Below are positions 7,281 through 13,170 of a stretch of 15,892 bases of DNA, one piece after another (position 1 is the first letter of the stretch; every line of letters begins with the position of its first letter). Origin of the DNA: an uncultured Lachnospiraceae bacterium. GTDB taxonomy: Bacteria; Bacillota; Clostridia; Lachnospirales; Lachnospiraceae. The notes beneath the pieces are model-generated. The model made no database searches. It saw only the letters and a list, made by a program, of their open reading frames with translations, and was not told where the DNA came from. The translations under genes were made by a program, and so were the position numbers. The stretch covers positions 1 through 15,892 of the forward strand of contig CACXGR010000300.1 in the NCBI GenBank assembly GCA_902767235.1, written 5' to 3'.

Positions 7281-7287
7281 ATTTTGC
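7281..7287 (-). promoter_or_regulatory. GCAAAAT motif, copy 2 (minus strand)
   Basis: ATTTTGC on the plus strand, in the leader of the minus-strand AraC gene. On the minus strand it reads TTGCAAAATGGCATAAA, close to the copy at 8431-8437. Confidence 0.3.
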
Positions 7288-7309
7288 AATGTGATATGTA
7301 TAAATCGAG

Positions 7310-7338
7310 ATAAAAACGGCAAAATGATATAAATGCAA
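7310..7338 (-). promoter_or_regulatory. Candidate promoter of the minus-strand AraC gene
   Basis: Read on the minus strand, TTGCAT (7338-7333), a 17-bp spacer and TTTTAT (7315-7310) give a plausible but weak promoter. It overlaps the putative operator of the divergent gene, so one bound regulator could affect both directions. Confidence 0.3.
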
Positions 7339-7380
7339 TGCTATAAAGCTATTATAAGTCGAATAATGGCATATTACAAT
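7323..7380 (+). promoter_or_regulatory. Promoter of the plus-strand AraC gene with probable activator site (module B)
   Basis: AATGATATAAA (7323-7333), GCAA (7335-7338) and TAAAGCTAT (7344-7352) precede a TACAAT -10 box at 7375-7380, matching the arrangement ahead of the alpha-galactosidase. A GCAAAAT motif (7319-7325) overlaps its left edge. No -35 consensus is present at the right distance. Confidence 0.55.
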
Positions 7381-7444
7381 AAGTTTACAGAGTTGAAAAA
7401 CAGTAGATGGAAAGTAAACGGCGGGGTTTACGGGCGACAGCGGG

Positions 7445-8338
7445 GTGTGCGATTTGGAAGAAAGAAGAAAGAAAGAGTTTCTTGAAAACAGTGATTACTT
7501 CTTTGAGACAAAAGGAAAAACAAGTGCATCTGCTTATGTATGTCTGGATTTCTGTGGATTTGAGCACTGCCTGCCGAGACACAGTTACGGCCCTGACATC
7601 AGGAAAAACTATGTGATCCATGTGGTACTGGACGGAAAAGGGATGTTGGATCACATGGGCAAAAGATGGTGGATCGAAAAAGGGCAGGCCTTCATTCTCT
7701 ACCCCGGTGAGGAGAATACCTATTACGCCGACAAGAACGAACCCTGGTATTACTGCTGGATCGGATTTCACGGCGACGGGGCGGAAAGGATCCTGGAGAA
7801 GATCGGGTTTTCCAGGTCCAGGCCTGTACTCACGCTGGGGGATGTGTCCGGGACGGAGAGGATGATCATGGAGATGCTCTCATCCAAGTCGCTCTCCCTG
7901 GACGGCAAGCTGCTGAGGAGCGCCTGCATGCTGAAGATCTTCTCGGAGATGATCGCGGAGGGAGCGCAGGGGTCGGAATCCGTGGAAACACTGGGAGAGG
8001 TCTCTTATTCCGAGTATGCAGTCAGGTATATCAACAATCATTTCTCTGAAAAGATCCGGATCAGAGACCTGGCGGAAAGGATCGGGATTTCCAGAAGCTA
8101 TCTGGTAAAGCTCATGAAACAGGAAACGGGAATGTCTCCGCAGGAATTTCTGATCGAGACGAGAATGCGAAGGGCCAAGGATCTCTTGACCAGGACCCAT
8201 GATCCGATCCGAAACATTGCATCGGAATGCGGGTACGATGACGCACTGGCATTCTCCAAGGTTTTCAAGTCCAGGTTCGGCATGAATCCCAGCGATTACA
8301 AGCAGACTTTCGGAAAATCTTCCCGAGAAAAGCTATGA
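7445..8338 (+). CDS. AraC-family transcriptional regulator (plus-strand copy)
   Basis: A regulator of up to 297 residues with the same plan as its divergent neighbour: an N-terminal cupin (NYVIHVVLDGKGMLDHMG, then KGQAFILYPGEENTYYAD and PWYYCWIGFHGDG), a linker, and two helix-turn-helix units at about 206-226 (RDLAERIGISRSYLVKLM) and 253-274 (NIASECGYDDALAFSKVFKS). The two proteins are clearly related but diverged, so they probably sense different sugars or act at different sites. The start is uncertain. A stop lies in frame at 7415 and no ATG follows before the conserved region, leaving GTG at 7445 or TTG at 7454; the latter has GGGG eight bases upstream. It lies directly upstream of the ABC transporter operon and is the best candidate for its regulator. 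Confidence 0.9.
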   Translation: MCDLEERRKKEFLENSDYFFETKGKTSASAYVCLDFCGFEHCLPRHSYGPDIRKNYVIHVVLDGKGMLDHMGKRWWIEKGQAFILYPGEENTYYADKNEPWYYCWIGFHGDGAERILEKIGFSRSRPVLTLGDVSGTERMIMEMLSSKSLSLDGKLLRSACMLKIFSEMIAEGAQGSESVETLGEVSYSEYAVRYINNHFSEKIRIRDLAERIGISRSYLVKLMKQETGMSPQEFLIETRMRRAKDLLTRTHDPIRNIASECGYDDALAFSKVFKSRFGMNPSDYKQTFGKSSREKL

Positions 8339-8340
8339 TT

Positions 8341-8354
8341 TGATCACGTTTACA
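8341..8354 (+). promoter_or_regulatory. Candidate cre site (CcpA catabolite control)
   Basis: TGATCACGTTTACA matches the cre consensus TGWNANCGNTNWCA at all defined positions except the fifth base (C for A). It begins three bases after the AraC stop, about 290 bases before the binding-protein gene. Glucose repression of this operon would fit, but the site is rather far upstream. Confidence 0.4.
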
Positions 8355-8430
8355 AATGTTGCACAATTAACAGGCGCCAGTTTCGTGCATCATCTGCCAA
8401 ATTTACCGATTCTAATAACGGATTATGCAA

Positions 8431-8437
8431 ATTTTGC
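8431..8437 (-). promoter_or_regulatory. GCAAAAT motif, copy 4 (minus strand)
   Basis: ATTTTGC on the plus strand, part of the short palindrome GCAAATTTTGC. On the minus strand it is CGGCAAAAT, identical over nine bases to 7317-7325. It lies within the 293-bp region between the AraC gene and the binding-protein gene. Confidence 0.3.
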
Positions 8438-8469
8438 CGAAATTAATACCAATCGTATTGTAAAAAAAT

Positions 8470-8499
8470 ACATAATTCTATAGAAGTTCAACATAATTC
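8470..8499 (+). repeat. Direct repeat ACATAATTC with 21-bp period
   Basis: ACATAATTC occurs at 8470-8478 and 8491-8499. A 21-bp period puts the copies on the same face of the helix, as for AraC half-sites. The palindrome TTCTATAGAA lies across the first copy. Confidence 0.45.
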
Positions 8500-8534
8500 C
8501 ATGGTCGGTGTTGAAATGAAAAGATAAACTTTGG

Positions 8535-8563
8535 TTGACACAGTCCAAATAGGACTGCATTTA
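8535..8563 (+). promoter_or_regulatory. Candidate promoter of the sugar ABC operon with palindromic spacer
   Basis: A perfect TTGACA at 8535-8540 is followed by a 17-bp spacer and a poor -10 (CATTTA, 8558-8563). The whole spacer is the inverted repeat CAGTCC-AAATA-GGACTG, so a dimeric protein could sit exactly between the two boxes. The alternative is activator-driven transcription from GATAAA at 8523-8528. Confidence 0.4.
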
Positions 8564-8567
8564 TGAA

Positions 8568-8612
8568 CGGATCTCATGTGAATGAGCTCGCTTCATTCAC
8601 GGCGGATCTCAT
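8568..8612 (+). other. Leader hairpin framed by 10-bp direct repeats
   Basis: GTGAATGA (8578-8585) pairs with TCATTCAC (8593-8600) over a 7-nt loop. CGGATCTCAT is present on both sides, at 8568-8577 and 8603-8612. The element sits just upstream of the binding-protein ribosome binding site (AAGGAGG, 8619-8625). Confidence 0.6.
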
Positions 8613-8631
8613 CTACAAAAGGAGGGCTTTT

Positions 8632-9984
8632 ATGAAAATGAAAAAGGTTTTGGCTATCGCTCTGGCAGGCGCTATGGCGCTTTCCCTTGCGGCATGCGGC
8701 GGCGGTTCCAGCTCCGGCGGTTCCAGCTCCGGCTCTGCCGATGCAGGCTCTGCTGATGCAGGCGCGGCTTCGTCCGGTGCGCTGACCATCAACATCTGGG
8801 ACGCCAACCAGCAGGCAGGTATCCAGGAGATCTGCAACGACTGGACAGCACAGGGCAATCCGGAAGTTAAGGTCGAGGTCATTGACTGGGACAACTATTG
8901 GACACTGCTTGAAGCGGGCGCTTCCGGCGGACAGCTTGCAGATGTTTTCTGGATGCATTCCGACTACGCACAGATCTACATGGAAAATGATATCCTGCTG
9001 GATCTGACGGATTACATTGCAAAAGACGGTGTTGATATGAGCATCTATTATCCCGACATCGCCGCGATCTACACTCGTTCGGACGGCAAGATCTTTGCGC
9101 TTCCCAAGGATCATGACACCATCGCGCTTCTTTATAACAAAGCGCTCTTTGATCAGGCGGGCATAGATTATCCGACTGACAACTGGACCTATCAGGATAT
9201 GTATGAAGCGGCAAAGGCGATCACAGAGGCGACGCCCGATGATACTTACGGCTATGCCCTCAATACTTCCAATGATCAGGACGGCTGGTATAACTACATC
9301 TATTCCTATGGCGGAAATGTCGTCAATGCGGAAAAGACCGACACAGCCATCGATTCCCCCGAATCCAAGGCGGCTATGGAGATGGTCCGCATGATGCTCA
9401 CTGTTGCAACACCGCAGGCAGTCGTAGCAGAGTCCGGCACTGATTCTCTTTTCCAGTCCGGCAAGGTCGGCATGATCACACAGGGATCCTGGATGATCAA
9501 TTCCTTCTACACAGCTGAGAACAGCAAAGATTATGCATGGGCAGAGATCCCTTACTTCGACAGGAACGGCGACGGAGCCTGCCAGAAAGATGAGAGATGG
9601 ACCTGCTACAACGGACTTGGCTGGGCAGCAGCTGCCAATACTGCAAATCCTGATGCGGCGGCAAGCCTGATCGAGTACCTCTGCTCCAAGGACGCACAGG
9701 TCAAACAGGCACAGCTCGGTGTCACGATGGCCGGTATCCCCGGAATCTCTGATGATTTCGCAAACGCATTTGAGGGAATGGATGTTTCCGCATTTACCAA
9801 AGTTGAAGAAGACGGAACACTTTATGCACGCCCCGGCACACGTAATTCCGGTGTGTGGCAGACACCTATGAAGCAGGCAGGCGGTTTCCTTGACGCATGG
9901 CAGGCTCCCGATGATCCGCAGGCTATGTCCGATGCATGTGACAGAGTCGCGAAGATGATCCGTGACGCTATCGCAGCAGAGTAA
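8632..9984 (+). CDS. Sugar ABC transporter substrate-binding lipoprotein (MsmE-like)
   Basis: A 450-residue family 1 solute-binding protein. Residues 1-22 form a signal peptide with lipobox LAAC (Cys22), followed by a Gly/Ser/Ala linker to about residue 48. The mature part begins TINIWDANQQAGIQEICNDW and shows the usual DVFWMHSDYAQIYMENDILLDL, FALPKDHDTIALLYNKALFD and KVGMITQGSWMI blocks. DRNGDGACQKDE (about residues 310-321) matches the 12-residue EF-hand calcium loop, with Asp, Asn, Asp, Gly and Glu at positions 1, 3, 5, 6 and 12. The ATG at 8632 is chosen for AGGAGG a few bases upstream and a correct signal peptide; an in-frame ATG at 8563 would add 23 residues and spoil it. It heads the operon with two permeases, and the nearby alpha-galactosidase suggests raffinose-type sugars as ligand. 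Confidence 0.93.
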   Translation: MKMKKVLAIALAGAMALSLAACGGGSSSGGSSSGSADAGSADAGAASSGALTINIWDANQQAGIQEICNDWTAQGNPEVKVEVIDWDNYWTLLEAGASGGQLADVFWMHSDYAQIYMENDILLDLTDYIAKDGVDMSIYYPDIAAIYTRSDGKIFALPKDHDTIALLYNKALFDQAGIDYPTDNWTYQDMYEAAKAITEATPDDTYGYALNTSNDQDGWYNYIYSYGGNVVNAEKTDTAIDSPESKAAMEMVRMMLTVATPQAVVAESGTDSLFQSGKVGMITQGSWMINSFYTAENSKDYAWAEIPYFDRNGDGACQKDERWTCYNGLGWAAAANTANPDAAASLIEYLCSKDAQVKQAQLGVTMAGIPGISDDFANAFEGMDVSAFTKVEEDGTLYARPGTRNSGVWQTPMKQAGGFLDAWQAPDDPQAMSDACDRVAKMIRDAIAAE

Positions 9985-10009
9985 TCGGTTTTTCTCATCG
10001 AAGCTTTAA

Positions 10010-10056
10010 AATGATACTGCGGGCTGCCGGCCAAGGACGGCAGTCCGCTGATCATT
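10010..10056 (+). other. Intergenic mRNA hairpin between binding protein and permease genes
   Basis: GCGGGCTGCCG (10019-10029) pairs with CGGCAGTCCGC (10038-10048), including one G-U pair, over an 8-nt loop. AATGAT (10010-10015) and ATCATT (10051-10056) extend the foot. No T run follows, so it is probably an RNA-stabilising or processing element that lets the binding protein be made in excess over the permeases, though weak termination is possible. Confidence 0.65.
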
Positions 10057-10082
10057 CTTCTTCATGAAAGAGGAGGCAAAGC

Positions 10083-10979
10083 ATGAAGGAAAAGAAAAAG
10101 ATGACGCTCAGAGCAAAGAAGGAAGCGCTATGGGGATATGCCTTTGTGGCACCTACCATGCTCGGGCTGATCATTCTCAACTTTTATCCGGCCATCAATA
10201 CGGTCTATCAGTCATTCTGCAAGACGGGTGATTTCGGCAAGGGCAACACATTTGTCGGGCTTGCCAATTATCAAAAAGCGTTTGCAGATCCGGAGATCTG
10301 GCAGTCCCTGCTCAATACGGTGAAATATGCCGTTATCGAGGTTCCGCTCGGAGTAGTGATCGCCCTGCTGCTCGCAGTCTTTTTGAACAACAACAAATTG
10401 AAGGGAGTATCTGCATTCCGCACGATTTTCTTCCTGCCCATGGTCTGCGCGCCCGCTGCTGTCGCGATGGTCTGGAAGTGGCTTTACAACCAGCAGTTCG
10501 GTCTGTTCAACAATATTCTTCATAAGAATATTGCCTGGATATCTGATCCGAAGATTGCCTGGATCTCCGTCGGCATCATCGGCGTATGGTCGATCATCGG
10601 CTATAACATGGTCCTGTTCATTTCCGGACTGAAAGAGATCCCGGGTGACTACTATGAGGCGGCTTCGATCGACGGCGCGACCGGGATCAACCAGTTCTTT
10701 AACATCACGGTCCCGCTCCTTAGCCCGACCACATTCTTTATCGTACAGACACGTGTGATCGGCGCTCTGACGATCTTCGACCTTATGTTCATGGTCATGG
10801 ACAAGACCAATGCGGCGCTGCCCAAGGTCCAGTCCACCGTGTATGTTTTCTATAAGTATACATTTGACCAGGGCAATAAGGGCTACGGCGCGGCGATCGT
10901 TATGATCCTCGTTGCTTTCATCATGTTGGTCACTGTGGTCATGCAGCGCGCTGAGAAGCGCTTCGTGTTCTATAACTGA
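10083..10979 (+). CDS. Sugar ABC transporter permease, MalF/MsmF type
   Basis: A 298-residue inner-membrane permease with six predicted helices. The first follows a basic N-terminus (ALWGYAFVAPTMLGLIILNF). The cytosolic EAA loop, which docks on the ATPase, is visible as EAASIDGATGINQFF at about residues 192-206, followed by ITVPLLSP. The extra-cytosolic segment after helix 1 contains TFVGLANYQKAFADP, typical of UgpA/MsmF members of the CUT1 class. AGAGGAGG precedes the ATG. It is encoded between the binding protein and the second permease, 18 bases from the latter. No ATPase gene is present. Confidence 0.95.
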   Translation: MKEKKKMTLRAKKEALWGYAFVAPTMLGLIILNFYPAINTVYQSFCKTGDFGKGNTFVGLANYQKAFADPEIWQSLLNTVKYAVIEVPLGVVIALLLAVFLNNNKLKGVSAFRTIFFLPMVCAPAAVAMVWKWLYNQQFGLFNNILHKNIAWISDPKIAWISVGIIGVWSIIGYNMVLFISGLKEIPGDYYEAASIDGATGINQFFNITVPLLSPTTFFIVQTRVIGALTIFDLMFMVMDKTNAALPKVQSTVYVFYKYTFDQGNKGYGAAIVMILVAFIMLVTVVMQRAEKRFVFYN

Positions 10980-10997
10980 GAAAGGGGGGAATGATTC

Positions 10998-11840
10998 ATG
11001 GAAAGTGCACAGACGAAAGACAGGATCCGAAGAATAATCATCTATGTCATCCTGATCATCATGGCTTTTATCATGCTGGTTCCCTTCGCGTGGATGATCC
11101 TCACAGCGCTCAAGACAAACCAGGAGGCGATCTCTGTCGACCCCTTCTATATTTTCCCGCATAACGGGTGGCACTGGGAGACATTCGGAGAGGTTTGGAA
11201 GAGCTACAACTTTGTACTGCTGTATAAGAACACGCTGCTCATGATCTTATTCCGCGTGATCTGCGCATGCCTGACTGCTACCATGGCGGGCTATGCTTTC
11301 GGAAGACTGGAGTTCCCGGGAAGGAACTTCCTGTTCTCCCTGGTCCTGATCCAGATGATGATCCCTTCCACGATCTTCATCATTCCGCAGTACCTCATGG
11401 TCTCTTCACTGGGATGGCTCAATACAACGGCGGGACTTGTCTTCCCCGGTATTGTAACTGCCTTCGGCACATATCTACTGAAGACGGGCTATCAGGGACT
11501 GCCAAAGGATCTGGAGGAAGCGGCCGGTATTGACGGCTGCAACATCGGACAAAAGTTCCTTTTGATCATGATGCCGCTGACCAGGTCTTCCATGGTGTCG
11601 CTCGGCATCTTCACAGCACTGTTTGCATTCAAGGATCTGATGTGGCCCATGATCGTCTGCTCCAGCGTACAGACGACGACGCTTGCAGCCGGCCTTGCAA
11701 AGGCACAGGGACAGTACGGAAGCAATTATCCTCAGATGATGGCTGCCGCAGTCCTGGCAGTTGTACCGATGATCGTGATCTACGTTATCTTCCAGAAACA
11801 GTTCGTCGAAGGTATTGCTACTTCCGGCGGTAAACTGTAA
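10998..11840 (+). CDS. Sugar ABC transporter permease, MalG/MsmG type
   Basis: A 280-residue permease with six predicted helices, partner of the preceding protein. The EAA loop reads EAAGIDGCNIGQKFLLIMMPL from residue 174. The N-terminal helix is followed by AWMILTALKTNQEA, characteristic of UgpE/MsmG/MalG proteins, and the C-terminus ends QKQFVEGIATSGGKL, a hallmark of the CUT1 second permease. An AAGGGGGG site lies before the ATG. The operon stops here at a strong terminator, so the ATPase must be supplied from elsewhere, probably a shared MsmX/MsmK-type protein. Confidence 0.95.
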   Translation: MESAQTKDRIRRIIIYVILIIMAFIMLVPFAWMILTALKTNQEAISVDPFYIFPHNGWHWETFGEVWKSYNFVLLYKNTLLMILFRVICACLTATMAGYAFGRLEFPGRNFLFSLVLIQMMIPSTIFIIPQYLMVSSLGWLNTTAGLVFPGIVTAFGTYLLKTGYQGLPKDLEEAAGIDGCNIGQKFLLIMMPLTRSSMVSLGIFTALFAFKDLMWPMIVCSSVQTTTLAAGLAKAQGQYGSNYPQMMAAAVLAVVPMIVIYVIFQKQFVEGIATSGGKL

Positions 11841-11854
11841 AGGCGGCATATTCG

Positions 11855-11887
11855 AAAAATGAGCTGCAGTATGCAGCTCATTTTTTT
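11855..11887 (+). terminator. Intrinsic terminator of the sugar ABC operon
   Basis: TGAGCTGCA and its complement TGCAGCTCA form a 9-bp stem over a 3-nt loop, extended by five A-T pairs, with seven T residues at 11881-11887. It lies 14 bases after the second permease stop. The A tract on the other side makes it usable in both directions. Confidence 0.93.
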
Positions 11888-11902
11888 CGGTTAGGGGAAG
11901 AG

Positions 11903-11920
11903 ATCATGTGATATCATGTG
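11903..11920 (+). repeat. Tandem ATCATGTG pair, 10-bp period
   Basis: ATCATGTG occurs at 11903-11910 and 11913-11920, one helical turn apart, in the region ahead of the three-gene membrane operon. It is a possible regulator site. No clear promoter was found around it. Confidence 0.35.
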
Positions 11921-11953
11921 GCGCAATCTTCTCGAAGAATGTAAAATATAAGG

Positions 11954-11981
11954 GCCTGTCGGGCAGACCGCGCCGGCAGGC
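11954..11981 (+). other. GC-rich leader hairpin
   Basis: GCCTGTCGG (11954-11962) pairs with CCGGCAGGC (11973-11981), including one G-U pair, over a 10-nt loop. GCAGACCG occurs both in the loop and again at 11985-11992. It lies about 55 bases before the start of the membrane operon with no T run after it, so it is probably a leader structure. Confidence 0.45.
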
Positions 11982-12035
11982 GGCGCAGACCGGCTGTTCA
12001 CAGTATATTTGGAAAGAAAAACACGGAGTTCGAAA

Positions 12036-12728
12036 ATGGATCACAAAAACGGACGCTTCACCAAGTGGCGGAAAGCAGAGAAGGACAAGATCCTAAGGAT
12101 CCCCGGCACAGGCAAAAAGATCGAGTATATTTGGGAATACTACAAGCTCTGGATCATAGGAGCCGTTTTCCTCATATGGTTTGTGACATTTGCCGTCCGC
12201 CAGTACACGACAAGTCTGAGGGATTACTGGTGTTACATGATCTTTGCCAATACTTATGCAGATGCAGGCGACCACTCCGATCTGTGGGAGGATTATGTCG
12301 AGTATGCGGGGTTTGACCTGACCGAGAAAGCCGTCAGATTTGACGCGAACTCCTATTTTGACTACTTAAAAGGCGTCACCGGAAACAGCTATTTTGAGGC
12401 TTTTGTCGCATATGCGGACAGCGGAACGCTGGATGCGATCGTGATGGGACGGGATTCTCTGACCGCCCTGGGAAAGACCGGGAGACTCCTGGATCTGGAG
12501 AGCGATGCGTGTTCTTCGATCCGGGCCAAATACGGAGACCGTTTTCTCTATGCAGTGCCGCTTGACAAGGAATACAGTACGGGCGAGGTGCCTGTCGGCA
12601 TTGATATCAGTGACAGCCGCCTTGTGACAGAATACGGGATCTATTCAGAGCCGTGTGCGATCGGGATCGGCGCCTTGTCAGATAATGTGGAGTCTGTGGA
12701 ACGGTTTCTCGATTTTCTGTTCAAATAG
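12036..12728 (+). CDS. Single-pass membrane protein, possible binding-protein-like outer domain
   Basis: A 230-residue protein of no family I can name. A basic N-terminus of about 30 residues leads into IEYIWEYYKLW and one membrane helix at about 38-54, followed by an outer domain of about 175 residues. That domain has features of half a solute-binding protein: the GTLDAIVMGRDSLTALGKTGRLLDLES stretch resembles the inner strand and helix of such lobes, followed by YAVPLDKEYSTGEVPVGIDI. This is inference from pattern, not a confirmed match. I chose the ATG at 12036 because CGGAG lies seven bases before it; a TTG nine codons upstream lacks a site. It is followed after 15 bases by the next gene, forming an operon with two other membrane proteins. 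Confidence 0.75.
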   Translation: MDHKNGRFTKWRKAEKDKILRIPGTGKKIEYIWEYYKLWIIGAVFLIWFVTFAVRQYTTSLRDYWCYMIFANTYADAGDHSDLWEDYVEYAGFDLTEKAVRFDANSYFDYLKGVTGNSYFEAFVAYADSGTLDAIVMGRDSLTALGKTGRLLDLESDACSSIRAKYGDRFLYAVPLDKEYSTGEVPVGIDISDSRLVTEYGIYSEPCAIGIGALSDNVESVERFLDFLFK

Positions 12729-12743
12729 GAGGAGACAGGGATC

Positions 12744-13154
12744 ATGCTGTATTATTTAACACTGTTTTTGGTCTTCTGGGCGCTGATCTATACTGCTGCC
12801 AGATTCCTTCAGTACTTCAGGATCGTCAGGAATTATAAAGAGGAGACCCGGGCCGTCGTCAGGCAGGTGCGTGATCATACGCCTTCGCATCCCAAAGAGC
12901 CGCCGGCGCTTGACGTTCTTCTCTCTTATGAGATCGGAGGAGAGGAGAAGACTTCCGAGATCATTGTTCCGCGGGAGCAGGCAGCCCGCTATCAGGTGGG
13001 GAACAGCGTCGGGATCTGCTATTATGTGGAAGAAAACGGCACGGTTCATATCGCAACTTCCGGAGACGCGCCGCGAAAGCTTATGTACGCTTATCTGGCG
13101 GCGATCATTCTGGAGATTGTGATCTATGTGGTGATTTGGCGTATCCTGCTGTAA
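12744..13154 (+). CDS. Two-helix membrane protein, DUF3592-like
   Basis: A 136-residue protein with a membrane helix at about residues 3-22, a middle domain of about 85 residues, and a second helix at about 114-134. The middle part has VLLSYEIGGEEKTSEIIVP, then a YQVGNSVGICYYVEENGTVHIA segment. This is the pattern of DUF3592-type proteins, in which a small beta domain with a G-x-x-V turn sits between two helices. I am moderately sure of that likeness, and the family's role is unknown. A TAGGAGGAG site precedes the ATG. It lies between the anchored outer-domain protein and the DUF624 protein with short gaps, so the three are co-transcribed. Confidence 0.75.
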   Translation: MLYYLTLFLVFWALIYTAARFLQYFRIVRNYKEETRAVVRQVRDHTPSHPKEPPALDVLLSYEIGGEEKTSEIIVPREQAARYQVGNSVGICYYVEENGTVHIATSGDAPRKLMYAYLAAIILEIVIYVVIWRILL

Positions 13155-13170
13155 TTGGGGGGAGACTGAT

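Noticed and set aside
8563..8631. Upstream in-frame start adding 23 residues to the sugar-binding lipoprotein
   Set aside because: It would bury the signal peptide, has no ribosome binding site, and overlaps the candidate promoter and leader hairpin.
10212..11174. A 320-codon minus-strand frame opposite the permeases
   Set aside because: Its product is a string of His, Asp and Arg, typical of the reverse complement of membrane-protein codons, and both permeases are certain.
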